Source: OLB11 sp041392835
GTDB taxonomy: Bacteria; Bacteroidota; Bacteroidia; Chitinophagales; Chitinophagaceae
DNA: 64,000 bases
Direction: 5' to 3'
Assembly (NCBI GenBank): GCA_041392835.1
Contig: JAWKLF010000001.1
Span: 1,054,001 to 1,118,000 of the forward strand
Part shown: positions 26,085-35,300 of the stretch, piece after piece
Layout of the letters: each line of letters opens with the position of its first letter
Position numbering within the stretch: the stretch's first letter is position 1
Program-made: the position numbers and the translations under genes
Notes under the pieces: model-generated
What the model was told of the DNA's origin: nothing
Database searches by the model: none
Seen by the model: only the letters and a program-made list of their open reading frames with translations

Positions 26085-26197
26085 ATGAAAAAACGCACAT
26101 TTTTAATAATTCTGGTATTTTGTAGCACCTACCTACTCCAAGCCCAACAAGGAAGGTAATACATGGGTATTGGGTTTTATGGGTATACACTTAGATT
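26085..26197 (+). pseudogene. Truncated third tandem copy (signal peptide and first codons only)
   Basis: From the ATG at 26085 the DNA repeats the start of copies 1 and 2 (MKKRTFLIILVFC...), lacks two bases in the AAAGCAAGG stretch, and breaks off after CACTTAGATT at 26197. The variable patch near the start carries the copy 1 allele (TTTTATGGG). The remainder of the gene is not found on the other side of the restriction-modification genes. Either the restriction-modification block replaced it or the join is an assembly error. Confidence 0.8.
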
Positions 26198-26200
26198 CAA

Positions 26201-28033
26201 TTATACAAACATAGATAGTTGTACATCCCTTTTACGTGTCATTTCGTTAATAAAACTGTCCCACAAGTCAAGTGTTAAATTGAATTGATATTTCTCGTTT
26301 AGCGTTTCAAATTCTGTTTGCAGGTTGTCTTTGTTAATTTGCTTCGCCAATTCTAAAAGGTCAATTCTCATTAGAACGTCCTTTGTAAATGTCCGTTTAG
26401 CGTCTGGAAAAGTTACAGATTGTAAAAACTGAACTGTCGTGTTGGAATTTAAAAGAATTAAAGCATAGACAGCAAATTCTATTTTGTCAAAACCTATTAA
26501 ATAACAAGTGTCGTCAAGCATTACAGGCTTGTTGTCTTGTGGAAGAATAAGCGTAAAATGAAATGTTTTGTAAAGTCCTGATATGGCAACTTTGAAAGGT
26601 TTGAAAGAATAGTCGCCAATACCAAATATTGAAAACAATGGTTTGTTATTGTAGATACTAGATTTTCTTGCATCAAAACTTGCTTGATGCTGTGTCAGGT
26701 ATTGATACGTTTTAGGATATTCAGCTTTGATATATTTTGTTTCTTGTCCAACTTTCTTTTGAGTAACAATCGTAAACTTTCGTGTTTGATTGATTACTGT
26801 GTTTTTTAGGTCAGAACTTTTGAGAATACCGTAAACTAAACCATCTTCCAATTTTACTTCTTCGTTCAGACCATTTACATAGTGTCCCCCGACAGTATCG
26901 GGGCAAGCGTTCACTTTGTCTAATTCCATTACGGTTGAACAATCGTGTTTTATGCCTTGTCGCCATTCAAAAGGACAAACACCATCTAAGTTTTTTGAAT
27001 GAGCATATGCTTCAATATTGGAAACGAACTTTTTTGAAGTCCAGCCAAAACGATTACTTTTTCTTTCTTCACTTCTTCTTTTTGTTCTTTGGATGGTACT
27101 TAATTCATTTGATGTGTAAATTGAAAACTCAGCACACTCAAGCTCGGGTTCTGCATTTAATTTGCAGTAAAATAAAGATGCTTCCACAGAAACATTAAAC
27201 TCTTTTTTACTGTCAATTGAATACTTTTCTATATTAGCAATTTGATGTTTGTTATTATTTTGGTCAAATACAATATTTTTAATAACCGAGTTCTTAACCA
27301 ATAAAGCAATGTCGCCTTTTTGATATTGAAAGGTTTCAATCATCATCAAGGTAATGTATTCGGCAATGTCGAAATTGCCTTTTCCGGTCATTGCATCTAA
27401 TCCGCTATGGTTTTTGAAATTCGTTTTTTTAGGAAGATTGGTTGAGTTTAAACTACCCAATTTTGAATTGGTTACCCAAGGTGGATTGCCGATAATTAAA
27501 ATTTCTTTTGTGTTGTTTTCTTTGGCAATAGTTTTAAAGTCAAAGTCAAAAACGCTACTGTGAATAATTGAAATTTCAGGTTTATTCTCAGTTGGATTGC
27601 TCAAATAAAAATCAATGATATTGAATTTGCTTTCCCAAACGTAAGGTTTGTAAATTTCAATGCCGAAAACTTTCTTTATATCTGTGAACTGCCGTAAAGA
27701 AGCAACAATAAAATTGCCTTTTCCGCAAGTTGGCTCAATGATGATTTCTGGCGAAGCGTTTTTTGTTGTCAGATGAAAAGCAACTTTGTTTGCTAATTCT
27801 GAATTGGTCTGAAAGTCGCCATATTCGGCTCTGTCTGGTTCTGAAACGATATTTTGAGAAATAGAAATTGTTTCTTTAAGTATTTGCAAATCTTCTGCAT
27901 TATCAAAAAAATGTATGAAGCCGAAGGCTTCATACATTTTTTGATTAGCCTTTTCAACAACCACAATATTTCTTAGATTATCGTTCAGATAATCCGAAAC
28001 CTGATGTGTGATATTTGCTTCAAATACTTTCAT
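26201..28033 (-). CDS. Type II N6-adenine DNA methyltransferase of a restriction-modification pair
   Basis: 610 residues. The S-adenosylmethionine-binding motif I is IIIEPTCGKGNFIVASL (about residues 98-114) and the catalytic motif IV is GNPPWVTN (about 182-189), the I-then-IV order of gamma-class adenine methyltransferases. A long carboxyl part (about 330-610) with no motif I know is presumably the target recognition domain. It starts with an ATG that shares its A with the stop of the nuclease gene (TAATG), so translation is coupled. Two palindromes lie inside the coding region (27906-27942 and 26887-26903). Target sequence cannot be predicted. Confidence 0.85.
   Translation of the reverse strand: MKVFEANITHQVSDYLNDNLRNIVVVEKANQKMYEAFGFIHFFDNAEDLQILKETISISQNIVSEPDRAEYGDFQTNSELANKVAFHLTTKNASPEIIIEPTCGKGNFIVASLRQFTDIKKVFGIEIYKPYVWESKFNIIDFYLSNPTENKPEISIIHSSVFDFDFKTIAKENNTKEILIIGNPPWVTNSKLGSLNSTNLPKKTNFKNHSGLDAMTGKGNFDIAEYITLMMIETFQYQKGDIALLVKNSVIKNIVFDQNNNKHQIANIEKYSIDSKKEFNVSVEASLFYCKLNAEPELECAEFSIYTSNELSTIQRTKRRSEERKSNRFGWTSKKFVSNIEAYAHSKNLDGVCPFEWRQGIKHDCSTVMELDKVNACPDTVGGHYVNGLNEEVKLEDGLVYGILKSSDLKNTVINQTRKFTIVTQKKVGQETKYIKAEYPKTYQYLTQHQASFDARKSSIYNNKPLFSIFGIGDYSFKPFKVAISGLYKTFHFTLILPQDNKPVMLDDTCYLIGFDKIEFAVYALILLNSNTTVQFLQSVTFPDAKRTFTKDVLMRIDLLELAKQINKDNLQTEFETLNEKYQFNLTLDLWDSFINEMTRKRDVQLSMFV
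26887..26903. repeat. GC-rich inverted repeat inside the methyltransferase gene
   Basis: CCCCGA, a five-base loop (CAGTA), then TCGGGG. In this AT-rich gene it stands out, and it encodes ACPDTVGG in frame. It resembles short palindromic elements scattered in Bacteroidota genomes (recalled, not searched). Confidence 0.45.
27906..27942. terminator. Perfect 37-base hairpin with T tract inside the methyltransferase gene
   Basis: Two 17-base arms (27906-27922 and 27926-27942) pair perfectly around a three-base centre. On the coding strand the tip reads C-TTCG-G, the very stable UUCG tetraloop, and the stem ends in six T residues, so the RNA looks like an intrinsic terminator. It lies 92-128 bases into the methyltransferase reading frame and encodes MYEAFGFIHF in frame. 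Confidence 0.6.
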
Positions 28034-28710
28034 TATTGAGGTTTGTTATAGCTTACAATTTTGGTTATTCCTTTTACTTCATCTGTAAGCGTTACAATTC
28101 GTTGATATTGCAATCTCCATTGTAAAGCATTTGAAATAGTCAAGTAACCCTGTTCAGGTGGAGTTTTTAAGATTTGTTCCGCTAATTTCGATAATGTTAT
28201 TTCATCTGCTGGAATATTTTTGTCTTGCAAGTAAGCAATGATGTCGGCTTCATTAGCTTTATCCTTAACCATTTCTCTTAAACGGTATGTTGTTGTATAG
28301 TCAGCCGTTCTCTCTTTTGCAACAAACGAACAGCTTACAAAATTCAAAGTTGCAGTTTTACTTTTCGGGTCGTCAGCCTTGTCGTAAACGAAAACAAGCA
28401 AGTTATAACCAAGTCCGAAAACCTTTTGTTTAGCGTCTTTGAAAGGGCAAGATGATTGGGGCTGTTTTATCGAAGTCACTTTGATGTCAGTCAAAATGTC
28501 GTCAGAAGGCAGGTCAACACCACTTGCAGAAGAACCAATTGTAACTTCGTATTTGTCGTTTAAGTGCTTTTGAAATTTCTGTTCAATAAGTGTTCCAACG
28601 GCTTTGCCGTCAGTTACTCCAAACAGTTCTTTATGCTGAAACTTGGATTGTTCAGCACAGAAAATTTGGGCTTCTTTTATTAATGTTTCTATCGTTAATT
28701 TTTTATTCAT
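28033..28710 (-). CDS. Putative type II restriction endonuclease
   Basis: 225 residues. A PD-(D/E)XK-like site is visible: D66 in SGVDLPSDD and D75-x-K77 in LTDIKVTS, with E43 (LIEQKF) as a possible extra metal ligand; the strand after it, NLLVFVYDK, fits the nuclease core. I do not recognise a named enzyme with this sequence, so the nuclease call rests on the motif and on the coupled methyltransferase downstream (one-base overlap). No controller-protein gene is present, and no good Bacteroidota promoter is visible upstream. The pair looks like a compact mobile module among surface-protein genes. Confidence 0.7.
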   Translation of the reverse strand: MNKKLTIETLIKEAQIFCAEQSKFQHKELFGVTDGKAVGTLIEQKFQKHLNDKYEVTIGSSASGVDLPSDDILTDIKVTSIKQPQSSCPFKDAKQKVFGLGYNLLVFVYDKADDPKSKTATLNFVSCSFVAKERTADYTTTYRLREMVKDKANEADIIAYLQDKNIPADEITLSKLAEQILKTPPEQGYLTISNALQWRLQYQRIVTLTDEVKGITKIVSYNKPQ

Positions 28711-28869
28711 TCTCTACTTCACTATATGTTGCTAAATTAATATTTATAAGTATTATTAGGAGTAATTTGAGAAAGGAATATGAAGTGTTACATTTTTCAA
28801 ATTGTATTTAATCCAAGCTAAGCAATAGAAACGAATGAAATGGGTAAACTAATTTAGGTTCAAAATTTG

Positions 28870-29784
28870 TTATTTAGCATCTAAAATGACATTGCCACTA
28901 CTGGGCATAATGATTAATTTACTATTTTGAGAAGTAGCCATTTCTTTATAGGCTTTAATTTGCTCGTATTTAAGTTGTTTTTCAGTTAGTCCTTCATTGA
29001 TGATACGTTGATAATCGGCTATACCTTGTGCTTCTACTCGTTTGCGTTCAGCTTCTTGTTTTTCTTTTTGCAATACAAATTGCATTTTTTGGGCTTCTTG
29101 TTCTGCACTGATTTTGCTTTCAATAGTAAGTTTTACGGTGGCAGGCAAGGTAATATTTCGCACCAAAAGATTTTCTAAAATTAGACCACGTTTGGCAAAT
29201 TCTTTTTCCATGCCTGTAAATATTTTTTGTTGAAAATCATCACGTTTGGTAGAGTATAACTCTACGGCATCATAGTAAACAGCATTGTCTCTAATTTTAG
29301 TACGAGATACGGGTCTAATAATTTTGTCTTTGTATTGAACTCCAATTTCTTGCACCAGTTTAGGTGCATCGGCTGCACTAACTCTATACAATACCGATAA
29401 ATCAATGGTTACTTCAAGTCCATCTTTGGTCAATACTTTGATGGCATCATCACCACTTTTGTCGCCTTCATCGTTTACACCGCTCATGGTATAGTTTTGG
29501 GTTTTTACATCCATTTCTATCACATCTACAAGTGGATTTACAAAGCTAAGACCACTGGGTAGCGATTTTTTTTGAATTTTACCAAAAATAGATTGCACGC
29601 CTACATAGCCAGCATCTATTTGTTTTACACAGGAACTCAATAACCCAATGACCATAAGAGCTATGCCTGCAATACGTAGTGTGTTTTTGAGTTTTGAAGG
29701 ATCTTGAAATTTAGAAACGCCTACGGGCAATCTATTTGAAAGAAAAAATACAATAAGGCCAAGGATAAGTAAAAACATAGTCAA
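28870..29784 (-). CDS. SPFH/prohibitin-family membrane protein
   Basis: 304 residues. Two hydrophobic stretches near the start (about 3-15 and 37-52) anchor it; the SPFH/Band 7 domain runs from about 55 (GYVGVQSIFGKI, LPSGLSFVNPLVDVIEMDV) to about 230 (LVRNITLPATVKLTIESK), followed by a charged coiled coil (EQEAQKMQFVLQKEKQEAER). SSCV at about 49-52 resembles a lipobox but sits too far in to be sure. Prohibitin-like bacterial proteins form membrane cages around the FtsH protease (family knowledge). It lies alone between the restriction genes and eno. Confidence 0.85.
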   Translation of the reverse strand: MTMFLLILGLIVFFLSNRLPVGVSKFQDPSKLKNTLRIAGIALMVIGLLSSCVKQIDAGYVGVQSIFGKIQKKSLPSGLSFVNPLVDVIEMDVKTQNYTMSGVNDEGDKSGDDAIKVLTKDGLEVTIDLSVLYRVSAADAPKLVQEIGVQYKDKIIRPVSRTKIRDNAVYYDAVELYSTKRDDFQQKIFTGMEKEFAKRGLILENLLVRNITLPATVKLTIESKISAEQEAQKMQFVLQKEKQEAERKRVEAQGIADYQRIINEGLTEKQLKYEQIKAYKEMATSQNSKLIIMPSSGNVILDAK

Positions 29785-29950
29785 CGAATTTTTGTTTCGT
29801 AAAGATAGTCTTTTTTTGCTCAGATGGGCGAAGGCGATGTGTATATCGCTATTTGTAAAATCACCTCGAAGGTGTATTGCAAATTTTTTTGGGTCTGCTG
29901 CAGCAGCATAATAGGTATTAATATGAATACATCAGCGGTTTTAAATCAAG

Positions 29951-29989
29951 CACATAAAAAAGAGCTACTGAATAGCTCTTTTTTATGTG
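29951..29989 (-). terminator. Intrinsic terminator of eno
   Basis: Perfect 17-base arms (29951-29967 and 29973-29989) around a five-base loop; the stem holds an A6/T6 run next to GAGCTA/TAGCTC. It lies just past the eno stop codon. Confidence 0.8.
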
Positions 29990-30004
29990 GAGAAAAAAAT
30001 AAAC

Positions 30005-31294
30005 TTATTTGCCAAATTTTAAATGCTTACCTAAATACACTGCATGAGCACCTAATTCTTCCTCAATACGCAATAATTGATTGTACTTAGCCATTCTATC
30101 GCTACGAGAAGCCGAGCCTGTTTTGATTTGACCACAGTTTAGCGCCACAGCCAAATCGGCTATAGTAGCATCTTCGGTTTCGCCACTACGATGGCTCATA
30201 ATGGTATTGAAACCCGCCAACTGTGACATACTTACTGCGTTGATAGTTTCGCTAAGGCTACCAATTTGATTTACTTTGACCAACAGAGCGTTTCCAATTT
30301 CTTCTTTAATACCACGCTCCAAACGTTTTACATTGGTTACAAAAAGGTCATCGCCTACTAGTTGTACTTTGTCGCCTATGGCTTCAGTTAGCATTTTCCA
30401 ACCTTTCCAATCATCTTCTGCCAAACCATCTTCTATAGATACAATGGGATATTGTTTTACCCATTTTTCCCAAAACTTGACAAGCTCTTCGCTCTTTAAT
30501 TTTTTTCCTGAAGATTTTTTGAAAATATAAGATTTGCTTTTAGCATCCCAAAGTTCACTATTGGCAGCATCCATTGCAATTACTATTTGTGAGCCAGTTT
30601 TAAAACCAGCATTTTGGATAGCAGTCAATACCGTTTCTATAGCTTCTTCATTGCTTTGAATATCGGGAGCAAAACCTCCTTCGTCACCTACATTGGTAGA
30701 GTATCCTTTTTTCTTTAAAACTGTTTTTAATGAATGAAAGATTTCGGTACCCCATTGAAGTCCTTCGCTAAAACTTTTGGCACCAACAGGCATGACCATA
30801 AATTCTTGAAAGTCGATTTTATTATCGGCATGTGCGCCACCATTTAAAATATTCATCATAGGCACAGGAAGAGTTTTGGCATTGGTGCCACCTATATATC
30901 GGTACAAACTCATGCCTGCTTCTTCGGCCGCCGCTTTGGATGCTGCTAAGCTTACAGCTAATATGGCATTGGCTCCTAATTTACTTTTGTTGGCTGTGCC
31001 ATCTAGCGCAAGTAAGGTAGCATCTATTTCTTGTTGGTCATATATGTCAGTGCCTACAAGGGCATTATGTATAGTTGTGTTTACATTTTTTACAGCTTTC
31101 AAAACTCCTTTCCCTAAATATTTTTTCTTATCACCATCTCTTAGTTCTACGGCTTCGTGTATGCCAGTACTGGCACCTGAAGGCACAGCTGCTCTACCCA
31201 TTGCACCTTCGTCTGTAAAAACTTCGGCTTCTATAGTTGGGTTTCCTCTACTATCTAATATTTGTCTTGCATGTATGTGTGTTATAAAACTCAT
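30005..31294 (-). CDS. eno: Enolase
   Basis: 429 residues from the ATG at 31294 (MSFITHIHARQILDSRGNPT). The frame is open seven codons further up, but the conserved start and length support 31294. Catalytic features: GASTGIHEAVELRD loop, the metal ligands in the barrel (IAMDAANSELW, SIEDGLAEDDW, VGDDLFVTN) and the lysine/serine loop MSHRSGETED. It interconverts 2-phosphoglycerate and phosphoenolpyruvate in the cytoplasm. Monocistronic: a -7 box upstream and a strong terminator downstream. Confidence 0.98.
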   Translation of the reverse strand: MSFITHIHARQILDSRGNPTIEAEVFTDEGAMGRAAVPSGASTGIHEAVELRDGDKKKYLGKGVLKAVKNVNTTIHNALVGTDIYDQQEIDATLLALDGTANKSKLGANAILAVSLAASKAAAEEAGMSLYRYIGGTNAKTLPVPMMNILNGGAHADNKIDFQEFMVMPVGAKSFSEGLQWGTEIFHSLKTVLKKKGYSTNVGDEGGFAPDIQSNEEAIETVLTAIQNAGFKTGSQIVIAMDAANSELWDAKSKSYIFKKSSGKKLKSEELVKFWEKWVKQYPIVSIEDGLAEDDWKGWKMLTEAIGDKVQLVGDDLFVTNVKRLERGIKEEIGNALLVKVNQIGSLSETINAVSMSQLAGFNTIMSHRSGETEDATIADLAVALNCGQIKTGSASRSDRMAKYNQLLRIEEELGAHAVYLGKHLKFGK

Positions 31295-31312
31295 AGTGAA
31301 ATAATTTTTGCG

Positions 31313-31320
31313 CAAAGGTA
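31313..31320 (-). promoter_or_regulatory. Likely -7 promoter box of eno
   Basis: Minus strand reads TACCTTTG, the same -7 box as the ribosomal operon, 18 bases before the eno ATG. A TTTG at the right distance upstream is not evident. Confidence 0.5.
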
Positions 31321-31429
31321 ATATGTCAATTTTTAGGACTATTTAAAATTGACTTAAAATTTTAAAACGCTTCATAATTAGGAGTTGAAATAAAATAATC
31401 CGTTATATTTACAGCATTAATTTGATTGA

Positions 31430-31747
31430 ATGATGTATAAATACATATTGGGTTTATCCTTTTTTTTCGTTGCTTTTTTAAGTGCTTGCAGAAAGCCCAA
31501 CGCACCAGAGCCATTGATATGTAATGAAAAAACAATTTTTTCGGTAAAAGACACAATCAAGATGAGCAGTTGTTCTAAAAATGCAGAAACCTATCGTTGG
31601 GTATTGCCTGATGGTTCTACTTCTACATTAGAAAGCGTTTATTTTGTGGCTCCCCAAGCAGGATCGTATTTGTTTACACTGTATGTTTCGAATCCGAAAT
31701 TTGTAAATGAATACAAAGCCACTCAAACCATTACAGTTAATCCATAA
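31430..31747 (+). CDS. Small lipoprotein with a PKD-like domain
   Basis: 105 residues. A signal peptide ends in the lipobox LSAC (cysteine about residue 20), so it is a lipoprotein of the inner or outer membrane. The mature part has DTIKMSSCSKNAETYRWVLP then SGSTSTLES-like turns and GSYLFTLYVSNP, the outline of a PKD/Ig-like fold. No enzyme motif is seen. Two ATGs in a row (31430, 31433) make the exact start uncertain by one codon. It precedes folB by nine bases and may share its transcript. Confidence 0.7.
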   Translation: MMYKYILGLSFFFVAFLSACRKPNAPEPLICNEKTIFSVKDTIKMSSCSKNAETYRWVLPDGSTSTLESVYFVAPQAGSYLFTLYVSNPKFVNEYKATQTITVNP

Positions 31748-31756
31748 TATAGGCTC

Positions 31757-32104
31757 TTGTTTATTGCATTACACAATCTTTCTCTTTTTGCTTATCATGG
31801 TATACATCCAGAAGAAAGAATATTGGGTGCTTGGTATATAATCAATATCAAAGTAGGTATAGCAGATAAGGAAATAAAAACTATTGCCGATACTATAGAT
31901 TATGCAGCTTTATTGAATATGACAAAAGAGCGATTTGCCAATCCTACACCACTTTTAGAAACTATAGTGTGGGATTTGTATCAACTATTTCTGAATCGGT
32001 TTAAACTTATGGAATATGTTTTTATTTCCATACAAAAGAAAAATCCACCATTGGGCATTACTTGTGAAAGTAGCGAAGTGATTTTGGAAAAAAAACTCTA
32101 TTAG
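31757..32104 (+). CDS. folB: Dihydroneopterin aldolase
   Basis: 115 residues with the FolB pattern: LFAYHGIHPEER, IDYAALLNM, ETIVWDLYQLFL and the catalytic-lysine strand FISIQKKNPP. It cleaves 7,8-dihydroneopterin to 6-hydroxymethyl-dihydropterin and glycolaldehyde in folate synthesis. The start codon is TTG at 31757: an in-frame TAA at 31745 leaves no ATG upstream and the next ATG would cut into the fold. No other folate gene is adjacent. Confidence 0.88.
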   Translation: MFIALHNLSLFAYHGIHPEERILGAWYIINIKVGIADKEIKTIADTIDYAALLNMTKERFANPTPLLETIVWDLYQLFLNRFKLMEYVFISIQKKNPPLGITCESSEVILEKKLY

Positions 32105-32362
32105 TTTTTGCAGTTGGTCACTCACTCAAAACGGCTAAGTAATTCTATTCCATGACAAAATAGTCACAGTATGATTTGCTAAATCGAGGTTACTAGCTAA
32201 TGCTTTAATGTCATTGGAAATATATAATCTCGTTAACTGAGGAAGCACGTTTATTTATCATGATATACGGTTGTATGGTTTGTACGCTGAGAAAGAGTTT
32301 TATCCCCAAAAGCCACACATAAAGACCACTACTATACGAAATTGAAACTAATAAAGATAACT

Positions 32363-35300
32363 TTAATGTTTGAGAAAGGAAACAGTATAAGAGTTATCGT
32401 TCGTAATGATATTCAAGTAATACAGACCAGAAGGAAGACCTTGAGTTGTTAGCAATATTTCATTTTTATTGACTTCATGGTATCGGGGGCTAATTTTTTC
32501 CCCAATACTATTTGTTATGTATAGAGTTGCACTTAATATATCTTGAATATCTGAACGAATAATTAATATGTCATTTGTTGGATTTGGGAAAACTAATAAA
32601 TCGTTTTGAATTTCATATCGCAACGGAATAATATGACTATATACATCATTTCCGTCCAAGTTTTTGATATGTATTCTGTAAAAATTTAGTCCTTCTTTTA
32701 AGTTAGCATGTGCATAAGAATAACTATTCGTAATGCTTTTAATACATGTAATAAGATCTGAAAACAATTTGCCATCTACGCTATATTCCAAAATGCTTTC
32801 TGTATAAGTATTATTATCAATGAACCAATTGGCTATTGCTTGATGGCTATTGAGAACAACAGAAAAACTAACATCATTCATGGGCAAGGGTAAGTTATAA
32901 TTAATACTGCCTGGTGTAGTCTGATTAATATTGGATAAAAACCAATTGCTTGCGATTTCATTTTGAATGGAATCAATTTGTAAAGAAATAGATTGTTTGC
33001 TAGAAGTAAGATTTGGCCATGGACCACTGTTGATATAATGAACACTATCTACTTTGCAACCGTTACTATTTAATAAGATCAAATTACTTTCAAAAGGCTT
33101 AAGTTTTAAATACGATGAGGATTGAAGAAAGTTTCCTACAGTAGGATATGCTGATTTGAATATTGATGAATCGCTACATAGTACAATATATTGTCCTGGT
33201 AAAAAATCCGTAGGGGAATTAATAATGGTAAATGTAGAATCGCTTTTTAAAGTCCAGTTATTAATATTAAGAGGTGTAGAAGCATTGTTATAAAGTTCCA
33301 ACCAATTTCCAGAAAATAAGTTGGTCGAGTCAAGATATGCAATCTCATTTATCTGAATTGCTTCATTAGATATAGAGTCGCAAATATTAAAACTTTTGGA
33401 AGCCGTAAGAGATAAATCGAAACTAATATCACTGCTGGTTAAGTCGCTTTGATGAACTTCAACTGCTATAATATTGTTCCCGTTTTGTAGTGGATTAAAA
33501 GTTATGTGAAATGGGTTAAACGTACTTTCATCCACACCACTAATCGGAGTTAATGCAAATGTATTATAGGCAATACTTCCATTTGGAAGGTTTGTTCGAG
33601 CTACTTCCTGTCCGTTGATATATACGACAGCACCATCGTCGCATTTTAGATGAACGGTTAGGTCTGAGTATTGAGACGGATTGTTTACAGAAAATACTTT
33701 TCGAAAGTAAGTAGTTGTGTATTTGTTGGAAGCATTGCCGCCGTAACTCACAACAGTTGTTTCATCTCCATCTCCATACCCAAATTCAGCATATCCACTA
33801 TTCCATGTAGGTATCGTAGATGTTGACAATTTCCATTGAGGATATACCGAATTTTGGTTCGTACCATCATCTTTGTACTGCCAAACAGCCTCTGTAGGAA
33901 TAATGCTGTCTAATAGTAAAGGGTGAACATAGATAAGCCGCTGAAAATCCGAAGAAAGTCCGATACTGTCTGTAATCGTTAGTGTAGCAACATAGGTACC
34001 CGTAGTAGAATAGGTATGTGATATGTTTGAGCCGTTTACTAAAGGAGTATTGTCTCCAAAATTCCAAGAATAGTTCGTAATTGGGTAGCTGTTTAAACTT
34101 TGGGAAGAAATTCCATTAAAGTCTATTGAAATATTGGGATTGGTGTAATAAAGCGATGCAGTAAAATATGCTATAGGAGGTGTTCCTATTGTAAGCGTGT
34201 CAAAATAAAAATCTATCAGTCCGTCATTATCGGTTGTTTTTAGCTGAATAACATAGATGCCAGGTGTCGAAAAAGTATGACTAAAAATAATTCCCGTATC
34301 TATAAAGTTTGTATTGATATACCATTCATAGTCAGAAATAAATTGGTCATCACTCGATCCGGTAGCATTAAATATATATTTTATAGGAACCGTATTGCCC
34401 GAATCAATATTAGAAGAAAAAAATGCAGAGGGAGGTGTTAATAAATTATTTTGTCCAGGAGAGCCGCCTGAATTGGGGCTTTGAATCCATGAAGTGCCGA
34501 TGTTATTGTCAAGGGTATCATGTATCAAGTATATTGTAGAACCGCTATTCGAAACATTCTGTGGCCATGGAGAGGTGTTGAAGTATTTTGCAAAATCAAT
34601 TAAGCAACCATTTGGACTTTCCAAAATGATAATATCAGAACTGCTATTAAGTCCAAAGCCAAGCTGAGTGGGCGAAATAGGCGTAGTGCTATCATAAATA
34701 CTTTGAAAAGCAGTACTGTCCCCACAAATAATACTATACCCCAACGCAGGAACTATGGTATTGGAAAGTGTAGTCATGTTGTTGTCATCACGTACTACCC
34801 AATTAGATATATCAACACTATAGGTATTAGGGTTATATATTTCTACCCAGTCACCGGAGTTATTACCATATCCATCACTTGATTTAATCTCGTTAATAAC
34901 CAAATTAGGATATTGAATGCTACAGGAGTCTATATAGTTGTTTTCTAAACCAGGCGAGCCGTTATTTACATTTCTTACAAACCAGTTTGAAGATACGTTA
35001 TTGTCAAAAGAAGAATTTTTTAGCTCTAATGATCTTCCAAACCCATCAGCATAAATTGACCAAGGGTATGAGTCTGCATAGGTTACTGAATCTATATATG
35101 TTCCAAGAGGTGATTGTAATACAATAGAAGCAGATTTATTTGACAAGTCACGAAAATATCTTCCGAAAGGAGAAAATCCATATCTTGTTACAAAAGAACT
35201 ACTGTCAGATGCCAACACAATAATTTCCGAGGGTTGTAAAGTGTAATTTGGAAATTTGTAACTCACTCCCGAACTAAAAAAAATACCTGCCAGTTGTATA

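Larger units (their letters stand above)
22714..26197 (+). repeat. Tandem direct repeats of about 1.56 kb (two full units and a truncated third)
   Basis: Unit 1 is 22714-24270, unit 2 is 24271-25833 and unit 3 begins at 25834 and stops at 26197. Each unit starts at the sorting-domain coding sequence of one gene and runs through the short spacer and body of the next. Over 23461-23820 against 25021-25380 (360 bases) I count two differences. The repeat phase implies that duplication arose by unequal crossing-over between sorting-domain sequences. Homology of unit 3 ends three bases before the stop codon of the methyltransferase gene. Confidence 0.9.

Noticed and set aside
29861..29920. Small inverted repeats (CACCTCGAAGGTG, TGCTGCAGCA) left of the eno terminator
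   Set aside because: Short arms with no T tract or neighbouring gene start; too weak to call.
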